Source of the DNA: CAZWRV01 sp964636325
GTDB taxonomy: Bacteria > Verrucomicrobiota > Lentisphaeria > Victivallales > GWF2-50-93
Direction: 5' to 3'
DNA: 64,000 nucleotides
Assembly (NCBI GenBank): GCA_964636325.1
Contig: CAZWRV010000016.1
Span: forward strand, 17,330 to 81,329
Shown here: piece after piece, positions 8,345 through 16,734 of the stretch
How the letters are laid out: every line of letters starts with the position of its first letter
Position numbering within the stretch: position 1 is the stretch's first letter
Program-made: the position numbers and the translations under genes
Notes under the pieces: model-generated
Told to the model about the DNA's origin: nothing
The model's input: only the letters and a program-made list of their open reading frames with translations
Database searches by the model: none

Positions 8345-11300
8345 TTATTCCACGGAGATTCTTGCCGCAGGAGAAAACGGGGTCGTGTCGACCTTTCCAT
8401 TCTCGATTACGGCGATGAACGGGCCTTCGCCGGTCAAGGTTTTGCCGGATGCGCGGATTTTTGCGCTGCCCTCTCCGTTGACGACAACAATGCGCCCATT
8501 TGGATATGTCCGTACCGCGACAGCGGTGCCGTTGATCTGAACCTGATTGTCCTTGAATTCTTCCGGATATGGAGCCATGAGGACGAGGTCGCTGGAGACG
8601 GGGTTCTGAATCCGGACGGCGCTGTCGCTCAGGCGGGTGAATGTGGCGGCGGGATCGTTTCCCTTCAAACGCGGATAGAGCGCGGTCATGTAGCCCTTGC
8701 CGGCGGGCTGCTTGATCCGCAGGAAGAGCTGTTTTTCCCAGAGCTTGCCGCCCGGGAAATATTTCGGATCGAATCCGACCAGGCGCATGTACGGCTGCTG
8801 CTGGTGGCCGTATTCGCCGGTCTCGGGCTCGAAGGTTTCGGGGGTGTTGACGAAGACGTCCATGTCGACGCCGCACTGGCCGTCGAAATGGAAGACTTTG
8901 TCCTGGCGGGTCATGGAGTTGGCGAGGAACCAGTAGCTGATGTCGGTCGGCCGGGTGGGCGTGCCGCCGAAACCGTCGCGGACGACGAAGTAGTTTGGGC
9001 CTTTCGGATCGTCGTCCTTGAGGAAGAGAACCTGGCGGAATGAGGTGACAGGCGGGATGGTCTCGATGTTGGTGGGCGCGTTCGGCCAGCTCTTGCTTTC
9101 CTCCGGCGCCCAGGCGTTCTTGTCGTTGAGGATGGGATATTCGGAGTTGAGGCCGCGGATTTGGTCGACGGTGCGGTATGCGCGCAGGTAGTCGGCGGCG
9201 GGAGTGAAGGCGGTCGCGAGCACGCCGGTCTGGTTGCGCTCGGAGATCTCGAACTTATGGTCTATGCTGACGCGGTTGCGGAGCCAGGGGCGGCAGAACA
9301 TGGGGAAGTAGCCGTTGCCGAAATGGAGGTTTATGGGCTGTCCTTTTGCGTAGAGCGTATAGGTCATTTGATCGGACTCCCACTCACAGTGGCCGTCGCA
9401 GTTGCCTGCGAACATCATGAACAGGGTTTCATAGGGCGTGCCGAAGCCGTGGCGGAAGTAGACGCCGTAGTCCTGGTACCAGGTGCTGACGAGCGGCGGC
9501 GCGAGATCCTTTTCAACGATCTTGATTTGCTTGTCGGGCGGCAGGGTCTGGTTCGCGAACCACTGGAGCTGGCCGGCAAGCTCTGGGACGCGGTTATTGT
9601 AGTAGGCGACAAACTGCTGAGCGAAGGTCGGCGGCACGGACTGGTAGGAACAGTTGCCGTAGGGTATGACCATGCGATGGCCAAGGAAGCGCGGATCGGG
9701 CGGCGTCAGCCAGTCCATGACGAAGCGCATGCTCTTGCGGAAGAGTTCGGAGTCGAAGGCGTCTCCGATGCCGTTCTCGATGAGTAGGTTGTTGACTTGG
9801 GCGGACCAATCGAGTGTGACGCCGAGTGAATAATGGGCGTTCTCGTATGGCGCGCCGGAATCGCGGGTGAAGCGGCGGATGTAGTCGTGCAGAAAGGCCA
9901 GGCTCCATTCGCCCCAGGGCCGGAACATCGGATGATCCTTGATGAGCACGCTTGACTTCATCTGCGCCTCCATGGCCATAACGGACATGTTGGGGTTGTT
10001 CAAATGGAAGCCGGCACCGAACGGGAACGTCGCGGCGGAATGCATGTCATAGGCGAGGTAGGCGCAGAGCCGGCGAAGCTCCTTGCGGTTCTCGGCGGTC
10101 AGATCCGCCGTGGAATCGATAACCGCCTTTATCGAGGGATATTCGCCTTTGGCGAAGCCGTAGTGGTAGGCCATTGAGAAGCGGCCCCAGTCGCCCATGG
10201 CGCGCATGAACTGCATCTTGTCGCGCATCAAGGCCATGACATCCGCGCCTGCCTTGGATGTCTCCTTGGCCCAGGCGGCGCCGGCCATGGGATCGGGCCA
10301 GTCCAGGATCATGTCTTTGACGGTGTCGAGAGGATGGGCGCTGAGCTTTTCGCTGGCGGCGGTCATTGATGCGAGCAGGTTCTTGGTCTCGTCTTCAGCC
10401 GGCGAGAGCATGATGCCGTAGCAGCGGCGCGCCAGATTGGGCGGCACGAACAGCGTCTTTCCGGTGTAGTTCGGACTGTTGCGGCCGAAGCCGTCCGACG
10501 CCCAGTTCTGCTCGTACATCTGCAGCGGCAGGCTGGCCAGGATCTCACCCTTGCGGTTGCTGCGGATGCGCAGGCTCATGGGGTTGCGCCAATAGGCCGT
10601 GTCCATCCCCATTAAGCCGACAGCATCCTTGCCGGGCTCGATCAGGCGTATGAGCCCGTTCAGGCGCGGCTGCACCGTCGGATAGCCGGTGAGGTAATAG
10701 TTGTCCTGGTCCACAGTGAAAGTGGGTGTGTAGCCCTGCACGGGCGCGGCGACCCAGCCTTCCTGGAGGCGGCCGAGCTTCATCACGTCGGTGCGAATGC
10801 CGTTCTTGAAAAGGTTCTGGAATTCGTCCCTGTCGTTGGGCGCGCCATAGAATATCTGAGACGGCTTGAAGTCGCCGTCATTGAGAACGAGAGAGTAGAA
10901 TCGGTCGAACTTGTCCCATGGCTGGGAGCACCAGCCGTTGTCGAACTCCTCGCGGACGACGACCACCGGACAGCCGCGGATGACGCGGGCCGTGAAGGTC
11001 CAGGTGCCGACATCGAAGACCGTGGTGACGCGCGCCTCGGCGAACACCGGGCCGCTGGCGATGATCTCCGTCTTGAACGACTTCACTAGGAAGGGCACCT
11101 CGAATCGGCCGTGGCCGGTCAGCCTGCCGGAGGGCAGGATCAGGCCGATCACCGGGCCCGGAAGTCCCGCCGCCGACACGGGCCAGACGAAGTCTCTAGC
11201 GTCCTTGTTCAGGCGGATGCCCACCGGCTGCGGCGTCCGTGTGATCAGTTCAACGCCGTCAGCGGTGGTCTTTGCGGTCACGGCGTCATCGGTGGAGGAG

Positions 11301-11632
11301 CTTTTGCCGGGGAGTATGCGGTATGTGCTGGTGCCGCTGGCGGGAACGCTGGCCAGGAACCAGACATTGCAGCTCTTGACCGACTCGTCCGGATGTCGGA
11401 CGACGTGGCTGACTTGGGCGGGCACGGGCTTGCCGCCGCCGGTTTCAACTGCGGCTAAAGCCGGACCGGCCATGGCGCCCGCTGGCAGTTCGATCGTCGC
11501 ATGCACAAGCTCGTCGTTCCAATCCACTCCGATCCAGTCGTGCAGAATCATCTCTATGGGGGAAGCCCCTTGCGCGGAAAAAACCAGCATTCCCACCAGC
11601 GTCAAGATGCCGCCCATACTTTGCCTCGACAT
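8345..11632 (-). CDS. Large exported protein, polysaccharide-lyase-like
   Basis: 1095 residues with a signal peptide (about 1-23, MSRQSMGGILTLVGMLVFSA). AAGGAG is placed 9 bases before the ATG. The N-terminal third is beta-rich, the middle (about 430-700) is helical with repeated aromatic residues as in an alpha/alpha toroid, and the C-terminal third is again beta-rich (GNCDGHCEWESDQMTYTLYA, then LHFGNGYFPMF). This order, a toroid followed by a beta-supersandwich, is the heparinase II/III or alginate-lyase-like plan, but I see no certain catalytic motif. It follows the third pseudopilin by 64-170 bases and shares its operon. Confidence 0.7.
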   Translation of the reverse strand: MSRQSMGGILTLVGMLVFSAQGASPIEMILHDWIGVDWNDELVHATIELPAGAMAGPALAAVETGGGKPVPAQVSHVVRHPDESVKSCNVWFLASVPASGTSTYRILPGKSSSTDDAVTAKTTADGVELITRTPQPVGIRLNKDARDFVWPVSAAGLPGPVIGLILPSGRLTGHGRFEVPFLVKSFKTEIIASGPVFAEARVTTVFDVGTWTFTARVIRGCPVVVVREEFDNGWCSQPWDKFDRFYSLVLNDGDFKPSQIFYGAPNDRDEFQNLFKNGIRTDVMKLGRLQEGWVAAPVQGYTPTFTVDQDNYYLTGYPTVQPRLNGLIRLIEPGKDAVGLMGMDTAYWRNPMSLRIRSNRKGEILASLPLQMYEQNWASDGFGRNSPNYTGKTLFVPPNLARRCYGIMLSPAEDETKNLLASMTAASEKLSAHPLDTVKDMILDWPDPMAGAAWAKETSKAGADVMALMRDKMQFMRAMGDWGRFSMAYHYGFAKGEYPSIKAVIDSTADLTAENRKELRRLCAYLAYDMHSAATFPFGAGFHLNNPNMSVMAMEAQMKSSVLIKDHPMFRPWGEWSLAFLHDYIRRFTRDSGAPYENAHYSLGVTLDWSAQVNNLLIENGIGDAFDSELFRKSMRFVMDWLTPPDPRFLGHRMVIPYGNCSYQSVPPTFAQQFVAYYNNRVPELAGQLQWFANQTLPPDKQIKIVEKDLAPPLVSTWYQDYGVYFRHGFGTPYETLFMMFAGNCDGHCEWESDQMTYTLYAKGQPINLHFGNGYFPMFCRPWLRNRVSIDHKFEISERNQTGVLATAFTPAADYLRAYRTVDQIRGLNSEYPILNDKNAWAPEESKSWPNAPTNIETIPPVTSFRQVLFLKDDDPKGPNYFVVRDGFGGTPTRPTDISYWFLANSMTRQDKVFHFDGQCGVDMDVFVNTPETFEPETGEYGHQQQPYMRLVGFDPKYFPGGKLWEKQLFLRIKQPAGKGYMTALYPRLKGNDPAATFTRLSDSAVRIQNPVSSDLVLMAPYPEEFKDNQVQINGTAVAVRTYPNGRIVVVNGEGSAKIRASGKTLTGEGPFIAVIENGKVDTTPFSPAARISVE

Positions 11633-11696
11633 GTTACTTACTCCTTGTTCATGGTTCGAATTTTCTGATATGCCGCCGCTTATTCACTGGCGATCT

Positions 11697-12232
11697 TCAT
11701 ACGTAGTAAGCGAAAGCGGCTTCGTCGGGGAGTATATAGGGCCCATAGTTCGGGACGTTTATGTTGTTTGCACCGGCTCCGCCAAAAAGGCCCTTGCCCG
11801 TGTTTACTGTATAATGGTGCCAGTAGAACAGGCCCCCCATCCGGCGCCCCATCCGCCCGGGCCGCCTGCCCCTTGAGCACCTGAAGGCCAGAAGTCGGAA
11901 TATATCGAGCTGGAATTCATATATGGATATACGCAGTCATTGTCGTTGGTATACTGGTAGATGGCGAAGGCTATCTGCCGCTGGTTGTTCCTGCACATCA
12001 GGAAGCGGGCGGACTCCCGCGCCTTGCTTAGCGCTGGAAGCAGCATCGCCGCGAGGATGGCTATGATCGCGATGACGACCAACAGTTCGATAAGAGTAAA
12101 AGCAGCCGGTTTTACTCTATTCGCCGGAGGCAGCTTGGCAAGTGTGAAGTCATTGGCGGTTTTTCCAGCGGCCTTCAAGTCTGCAATCTGCAATCTGCAA
12201 TCTGAAACGACTTTTCCGTTCGGTGTTCTCAT
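11697..12232 (-). pseudogene. Pseudopilin-like protein, frameshifted in a G6 run
   Basis: ATG 12232 has GGAGG 7 bases upstream. The protein carries the class III signal motif AFTLIELLVVIAIIAILAAM and MLLPALSKARESARF, as in type II secretion/type IV pilin-like proteins. In the sequence as given the frame ends at 11804 after 142 residues. Adding one G to the six-G run (CCCCCC at 11832-11837 on the plus strand) continues a sensible protein: GWGGLFYWHHYTVNTGKGLF and on to a TGA at 11697 (about 178 residues). Either a real one-base deletion, a slippage site, or a sequencing error. The leader before the hydrophobic stretch is unusually long (about 46 residues) and contains a TCTGCAA repeat. The gene overlaps the stop of a regulator remnant (ATGA). 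Confidence 0.75.
12180..12207. repeat. TCTGCAA heptamer tandem repeat inside the pseudopilin leader
   Basis: Three copies of TCTGCAA followed by TCTGAAA. Translated on the minus strand they give the segment DCRLQIADLK in the long leader of the pseudopilin. Confidence 0.8.
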
Positions 12233-12645
12233 CTTAAATCCTCCATATAAGCAGGAATGTTCTGAAGATACTCGTGTACCACCCCCACCGAAAGCGCGCT
12301 GGAAGCGCGGACCACCAGACGGGGTTCGACGGTCAGGCTCTCGGTTTTCCAAGAAGCACCCGCCAGTTTCTCGACAGCAAGACGGGCGACCTCCTCAACA
12401 CACATGTCGACGGTGGAGATGGGTATGGCTCCCGCCTGGGACCATGGCGTATTGAAACTGCCCACCATCGGCACGTCAGATGGAACCTGGAGCCCAAGAT
12501 CGCGGATAACCTGGATGGATAAAAATGCCCAGTAGTCCATGTGGGCGACCAATGCGTCCGGGCGGACGCCGGCAGGCGCCTGGAAAATCTCACGGATGAT
12601 ACGGATGCCCTTCTCCACTTCAAGCTCCACGAGGCGGAAATTCAT
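12229..12645 (-). pseudogene. Remnant of a LacI/GntR-type regulator (C-terminal half of the sensor domain)
   Basis: 138 residues that match only the C-terminal lobe of a LacI-type periplasmic-binding-like sensor: RPDALVAHMDYWAFLSIQVI, VPMVGSFNTPWSQAGAIPIS, then VDMCVEEVARLAVEKL. The DNA-binding domain and the first half of the sensor are absent. The same frame is open upstream to 12681 and meets the TGA of the hemerythrin gene, so the missing part is not simply out of frame nearby. The remnant's stop overlaps the start of the pseudopilin, the same gene order (regulator then pseudopilin) as at 35224-33185. It could still be translated and act as a dimer partner, but loss of function is more likely. 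Confidence 0.7.
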
Positions 12646-12681
12646 GGAAATGGCAGAGGGATTAGGCTCCTCGGCGCGGCG

Positions 12682-13110
12682 TCATTTTCCGGGGTGCTGG
12701 GCTTCCTTATCCTTGAGGAACTTGCCAAGGGCGGCGTCGAATGTTTTAATATGGTTGAGGAACCAGTCGCACGTCAACTCCTTTAGTATTTGGATTGTGG
12801 CGGGTTCAAAACCTGACTCCTCCGACACCCTGAATATTTCATCGATTTTGTCGCGGAAGTAATCGTGCCTCTCCAAGTGCTCAGGCATATGCTGGTAGCC
12901 TGCATACTTCATCAGTGTTTCTTCGGCCTCGAAATGCTCGATCGCATAGCTGGAAAGGAAGTTCAAGCTGTCTTGGAGCTTCTTCCTCTCGAAGCCGCCT
13001 GGCTCTTCGCTTACCTTCAACAATGCGTTAAGCCTGTTTATGTATTCCTTGTGCTGCCTGTCGATCAGCGGAATGCCCGTCTCAAGGCTTGCGTCAAACT
13101 CAATGCCCAT
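12682..13110 (-). CDS. Bacteriohemerythrin
   Basis: 142 residues from ATG 13110, which has GGGAGG 4 bases upstream; an ATG 12 bases earlier overlaps that site and is less likely. All seven diiron ligands of hemerythrin are present: His20 (IDRQH), His59 and Glu63 (HFEAEE), His78 and His82 (HLERH), His120 and Asp125 (HIKTFD). Cytoplasmic, single-domain, 142 residues is the normal length for the bacterial family. It binds O2 at a non-haem diiron site and in anaerobes is thought to scavenge or sense oxygen. Its place in the middle of a glycosidase operon, directly against a regulator remnant, suggests an insertion rather than a functional link. Confidence 0.93.
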   Translation of the reverse strand: MGIEFDASLETGIPLIDRQHKEYINRLNALLKVSEEPGGFERKKLQDSLNFLSSYAIEHFEAEETLMKYAGYQHMPEHLERHDYFRDKIDEIFRVSEESGFEPATIQILKELTCDWFLNHIKTFDAALGKFLKDKEAQHPGK

Positions 13111-13199
13111 GATGCCTCCCATGAATTATAATCTCACATCCATATACGTTAAAAACACTTGGGTTGCTTTTCAACCTAATGGAGTATAAATGGGTATAT

Positions 13200-15596
13200 T
13201 TAGCTGAGGGTCTGCCGCGAGCTTCGCAGAGGGTTGTCCGGGGAAAACTCCGCGGGCTTCACATTCTCCACGTTGAACCAGCTGCGGTAGGGGTTGCCTG
13301 TGACGCCGGCGCTGGCGAAGTCGCAGAGGCGGACTTTCTGCTGGCCGAGGGCGTTGCATTCCAGGAGTATCCAGGGCTGCGGTGATTCTTTTACTTTTCC
13401 GGAGGTCAGCTTTTCACCGAGTTTCTTAGCGTCGAAGCCGGGCATCTTCTCGACGTCCATGCTGTTGAACCGGTGGTCGAAGGCCAGCAGAATAGGGCCG
13501 CGGTAGATGGAAGTCGGATGGAAGGCGGCGCCGTTCATTTCCGACAGCGGCTTGGAATATCCCGCCGTGAAGCCCCAGTTCCCATGGTTCGGATGTCTAG
13601 TTATCGCCCATCCAACGATGTTCCGGCCGCGCCGCAGCGGCAGCTCCGCCCTGAATATCCGCAGGGAAATGTCGCCGTCGAAGTTGCAGGATTCGCCGTC
13701 ATAAATCTTTTTCCCGTTCACGGTTATCACGGAAGTCCAGGCGGCGGAGAAAAAAATAGGAAGCGCGTCATCCGACTTGCTTTCGATCTCCGTGAAGAGG
13801 AACATCGTGTCCTCGTTGCCCTCCCTCTTCATCGGGATTTTCCAAATGTCTAGGAGGCCGCCGTTGCTTTTGACTTTCACAGGCTTGAATATCCGGCCTG
13901 CAAGCTCCAGTCCGCCGTCAGGATCTGCGAATTTCGCAAGGAGCGCGGACTGATCCTTGCGCGACGGCATGTGCACCGGGCCGAAGGCTTTCCACTCGGC
14001 CTCCCAGTTGGAATACTGGTATGTCTTCACGCTTTGGTTGACCCAGAAGTGCGGACGGAAGTCGAAGCGGACGGAAATCATGTCGCCGGACTTCCAAGTC
14101 CTGTCAACAACAAGATATTTGCCTGCGGAGACATTATCGATCTTCCTGCCGTTGAAGCGGACGGATGTCTTCTCGGACCAATGAGGTATCCGCAGGGCGA
14201 GCCTGAAGGATTCGGGCTTTTTAAGTCCGACATTGATTTCCACCTTCGGATCTCGCGGATAGTCCGTCTTTTGGGTAATCTTGCAAAGGCGGCCTGAAGG
14301 CAGTTCGAACGACAATGAAGATGGGCCGTAATAGTTGAGATGGATTGCCTCCGGGCTGCGAGTCATCGCCCAGTCGGAGATCATTCCGAGCATCCTGGGG
14401 CCGTTTACGGAGCAGCAGTTGAGTTCTGGAGCTCCGGCGCGCAACTGGAAGTTGATCGAATGTGCGCTTGCGAGGCGGCGTCCTTCCATCGGCGTGTCGT
14501 AGGTGACCCAGCGGCCTGACGGATTCATTAGGCCGAGTCCCGAGTTGAAGAGCGTGAATTCGAGCTCGTCGGCAACCTTCGAATCTCCCGTCATCCTCAG
14601 CATGTCGACGGTCATCGCGGTCCATGCGACAGTGCAGCAGGTTTCGATCGCGCCGAGCGCGTATGGGCTGCCGGTGGCCTTTTCGCCGGAGGAGAAGCCG
14701 CCGTTGTTGTGGCGGTCGCCCTTGAGCATGCTGCGCCAGAGATGTTCAAATGCCCTGCGGTATTTCACATCGCCGGCGATGAAATATTTCTCGGCAATCC
14801 CCTGTATGGCGTGCAGGCTCTCCCATCTCGGCTTCGGAGTCTCATGGAACTCCATTCCTTGCAGCGCGGTGCGGACGTAGTCCCCGGCCGGAGGGTTCTC
14901 GAAATCCTTTTCGATTTCTTCTGCAAGCTGGAGGTAACGTCTTTCTCCGGTCTTGTGGTAGAGCAGTAGAAGCGCGTGGTAAGGGGCCATGTTCATCTCG
15001 TGTTCGCCCGCCTCATGGATACGCCTGCCGGTTCCGAGAAGCCTCGCGCAGAGGTAGTCGGCGATCCTGCATGCGGCGGAAAGGGCGGAACCGCCTCCCG
15101 AGACGTCATTCCATTTCAGGAATCCGAGGATCGCGTGGTAGTGGCCCCAGGCGTCCCATGTCCTTCCGCAGTTCGGCGGATTTCCGTTCAGGCCCAGCCT
15201 GTAGTCCTTCGGCCAGGGGCCGATGTAGCCGTCGTCATCGATGCATGAGATGAATTCGCCGACGAAAGCTTGTAGATGTGCCTTGAGCCTCGGATCGCGG
15301 GTGAGCGAGAATATCTGGCTTGCGTGCGTGAGATATTTGCCCGCGAACTCGCCGGCCCAGGGGACCATGTTGCGCAGGGGAAGCCGGTCGCGCTCGCGGA
15401 ACATCGCCAGCATCCCCGGATTCGCCGCGGGCGCCGGCAGAACCCACTGCTCCGTGACTGCGGCCAGCCGCCGTCCGATCTCCCCGCCCATGTTAAAACT
15501 CGCACCCCTGACTGTCTCCATCGCAGGCGGCAAATTATATTCCGTCACTGCGGCCGGAGAAATGTTTCTGTCTGAATGCGTCCTGTTCTTTTTCAT
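13200..15596 (-). CDS. GH127-type beta-L-arabinofuranosidase-like protein
   Basis: 798 residues from ATG 15596; an alternative ATG at 15689 would overlap the upstream gene and adds low-complexity residues. The protein matches family GH127 (formerly DUF1680): N-terminal PWAGEFAGKYLTHASQIF, an alpha/alpha toroid, the zinc ligands IETCCTVAW (Glu-x-Cys near 317-320) and the vicinal pair LNCCSVNGPR (near 393-395), whose second-shell partner in HypBA1 is the Cys nucleophile, then C-terminal beta-sandwiches. No signal peptide, so it probably acts on imported oligosaccharide. A paralogue lies at 24431-26800 in the same block. Expected reaction: release of L-arabinofuranose; exact specificity not readable. 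Confidence 0.88.
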   Translation of the reverse strand: MKKNRTHSDRNISPAAVTEYNLPPAMETVRGASFNMGGEIGRRLAAVTEQWVLPAPAANPGMLAMFRERDRLPLRNMVPWAGEFAGKYLTHASQIFSLTRDPRLKAHLQAFVGEFISCIDDDGYIGPWPKDYRLGLNGNPPNCGRTWDAWGHYHAILGFLKWNDVSGGGSALSAACRIADYLCARLLGTGRRIHEAGEHEMNMAPYHALLLLYHKTGERRYLQLAEEIEKDFENPPAGDYVRTALQGMEFHETPKPRWESLHAIQGIAEKYFIAGDVKYRRAFEHLWRSMLKGDRHNNGGFSSGEKATGSPYALGAIETCCTVAWTAMTVDMLRMTGDSKVADELEFTLFNSGLGLMNPSGRWVTYDTPMEGRRLASAHSINFQLRAGAPELNCCSVNGPRMLGMISDWAMTRSPEAIHLNYYGPSSLSFELPSGRLCKITQKTDYPRDPKVEINVGLKKPESFRLALRIPHWSEKTSVRFNGRKIDNVSAGKYLVVDRTWKSGDMISVRFDFRPHFWVNQSVKTYQYSNWEAEWKAFGPVHMPSRKDQSALLAKFADPDGGLELAGRIFKPVKVKSNGGLLDIWKIPMKREGNEDTMFLFTEIESKSDDALPIFFSAAWTSVITVNGKKIYDGESCNFDGDISLRIFRAELPLRRGRNIVGWAITRHPNHGNWGFTAGYSKPLSEMNGAAFHPTSIYRGPILLAFDHRFNSMDVEKMPGFDAKKLGEKLTSGKVKESPQPWILLECNALGQQKVRLCDFASAGVTGNPYRSWFNVENVKPAEFSPDNPLRSSRQTLS

Positions 15597-15654
15597 AAGC
15601 GTTCTCAGGGTTATAAATTTCCCCTTTAATATATTGGCAGTATTTAAAGTTTCA

Positions 15655-16719
15655 TCAAGTCCTGATTTCATGGGGTGCCCAGGCTTCATTTCCTGTTGCC
15701 TGCGGCTCCGCGATCCACATTATTCCAGGTTCCGCCTGCGGATTGGCATATGTCAGGACTATGTTGCATGCCGGGCAGATTGAACTTTGGTCTCCCGCCA
15801 TCCGGTCGGCAATGAACTTTTTCACGTCGTCGGCATTGATCTTGCCGTTGTTTTCCCTGGCGAAGCCAAGGAGGCGCCCCCGGCGCAGCCTAGTAGTGGA
15901 ACTTTCTAGAAACTCCGTGACACCGAGCTGCGAAAGACGGAACATGATCCCATCGTCAGCAACATGATTTGTCAAGGCGCAAGGGGCTCTGTCCGAGACT
16001 TCGAACAGCCCCGCACAAGTCTGGTGGACGCAGAACACGTTTCCGTCCCGGTCGGAACACAGCAGGTTCAAGGTGAAAGGATGTTTGATGCAGAATGCCT
16101 TAACTTCAGCGGCAGTCGAACAGGTCTGGAGGATTACCCGGACGGCGAGATCCTGGCATATCGCCCTGCCGCTCTTTTTCAGGCCGGGAAGTAACTGGCT
16201 TGATTCGCCGATACATAGCCCCGCGCTGTTCATGCCGCGGTTGCCCCAGCTTGTACCGGTTATCGGGAAACTCATATAGCTGTTCCCGTTTTGAGGGACC
16301 ACTTTGACCATTCCGCAATAGAACTGGATATCGTCGTCCAGCGCACCGGCATTTGCGAGTGTACCATCCGCAAGACGTATCACTATGCTAGAACAAGCGG
16401 TGCTCGGTTCGGCAGGTTTACCATAGTATTTGTATTGCCATACGCGCAGGTTCAAAAACAGGATGTCCCGATAGTCGCAGCCTGATCCTTCGGCCGCACC
16501 ACGCATCTCCTCGATCAGCCACGGCCATTCTTCGGCAATGAGATTCTCCTGGTCGTCCACCCACTTGTGAAAATCGGGATCGTCAAGCGGCAAAGGATCC
16601 GGCGGAATACAGTTCCGTTTGACAAGGATTGAGACATTTTCTACAATCTTCCCCCTGAATTTCCTACCATATTGACGCCCAACTTCAAAACCGCTTCCCT
16701 TAAACTCATTGCTTTCCAT
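15655..16719 (-). CDS. C45-type Ntn hydrolase / acyl-CoA:6-APA acyltransferase-like protein
   Basis: 354 residues. The segment EPSTACSSIVIRLADGTLAN shows the autocatalytic Cys (Cys109) of peptidase family C45 and acyl-coenzyme A:6-aminopenicillanic-acid acyltransferase relatives, followed by the conserved GTSWGNRGMNSAGLCIGESS. The propeptide before the Cys (108 residues) is the normal length for this N-terminal-nucleophile group, which cleaves itself to expose the Cys. Members hydrolyse or transfer amide-linked acyl groups, so removal of N-acyl groups is the broad expectation. No signal peptide. It starts 15 bases after the GH32 gene and belongs to the same operon; a role in glycan use, for example on N-acylated sugars, is inference only. 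Confidence 0.82.
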   Translation of the reverse strand: MESNEFKGSGFEVGRQYGRKFRGKIVENVSILVKRNCIPPDPLPLDDPDFHKWVDDQENLIAEEWPWLIEEMRGAAEGSGCDYRDILFLNLRVWQYKYYGKPAEPSTACSSIVIRLADGTLANAGALDDDIQFYCGMVKVVPQNGNSYMSFPITGTSWGNRGMNSAGLCIGESSQLLPGLKKSGRAICQDLAVRVILQTCSTAAEVKAFCIKHPFTLNLLCSDRDGNVFCVHQTCAGLFEVSDRAPCALTNHVADDGIMFRLSQLGVTEFLESSTTRLRRGRLLGFARENNGKINADDVKKFIADRMAGDQSSICPACNIVLTYANPQAEPGIMWIAEPQATGNEAWAPHEIRT

Positions 16720-16734
16720 CTTTAAATTCCATGT

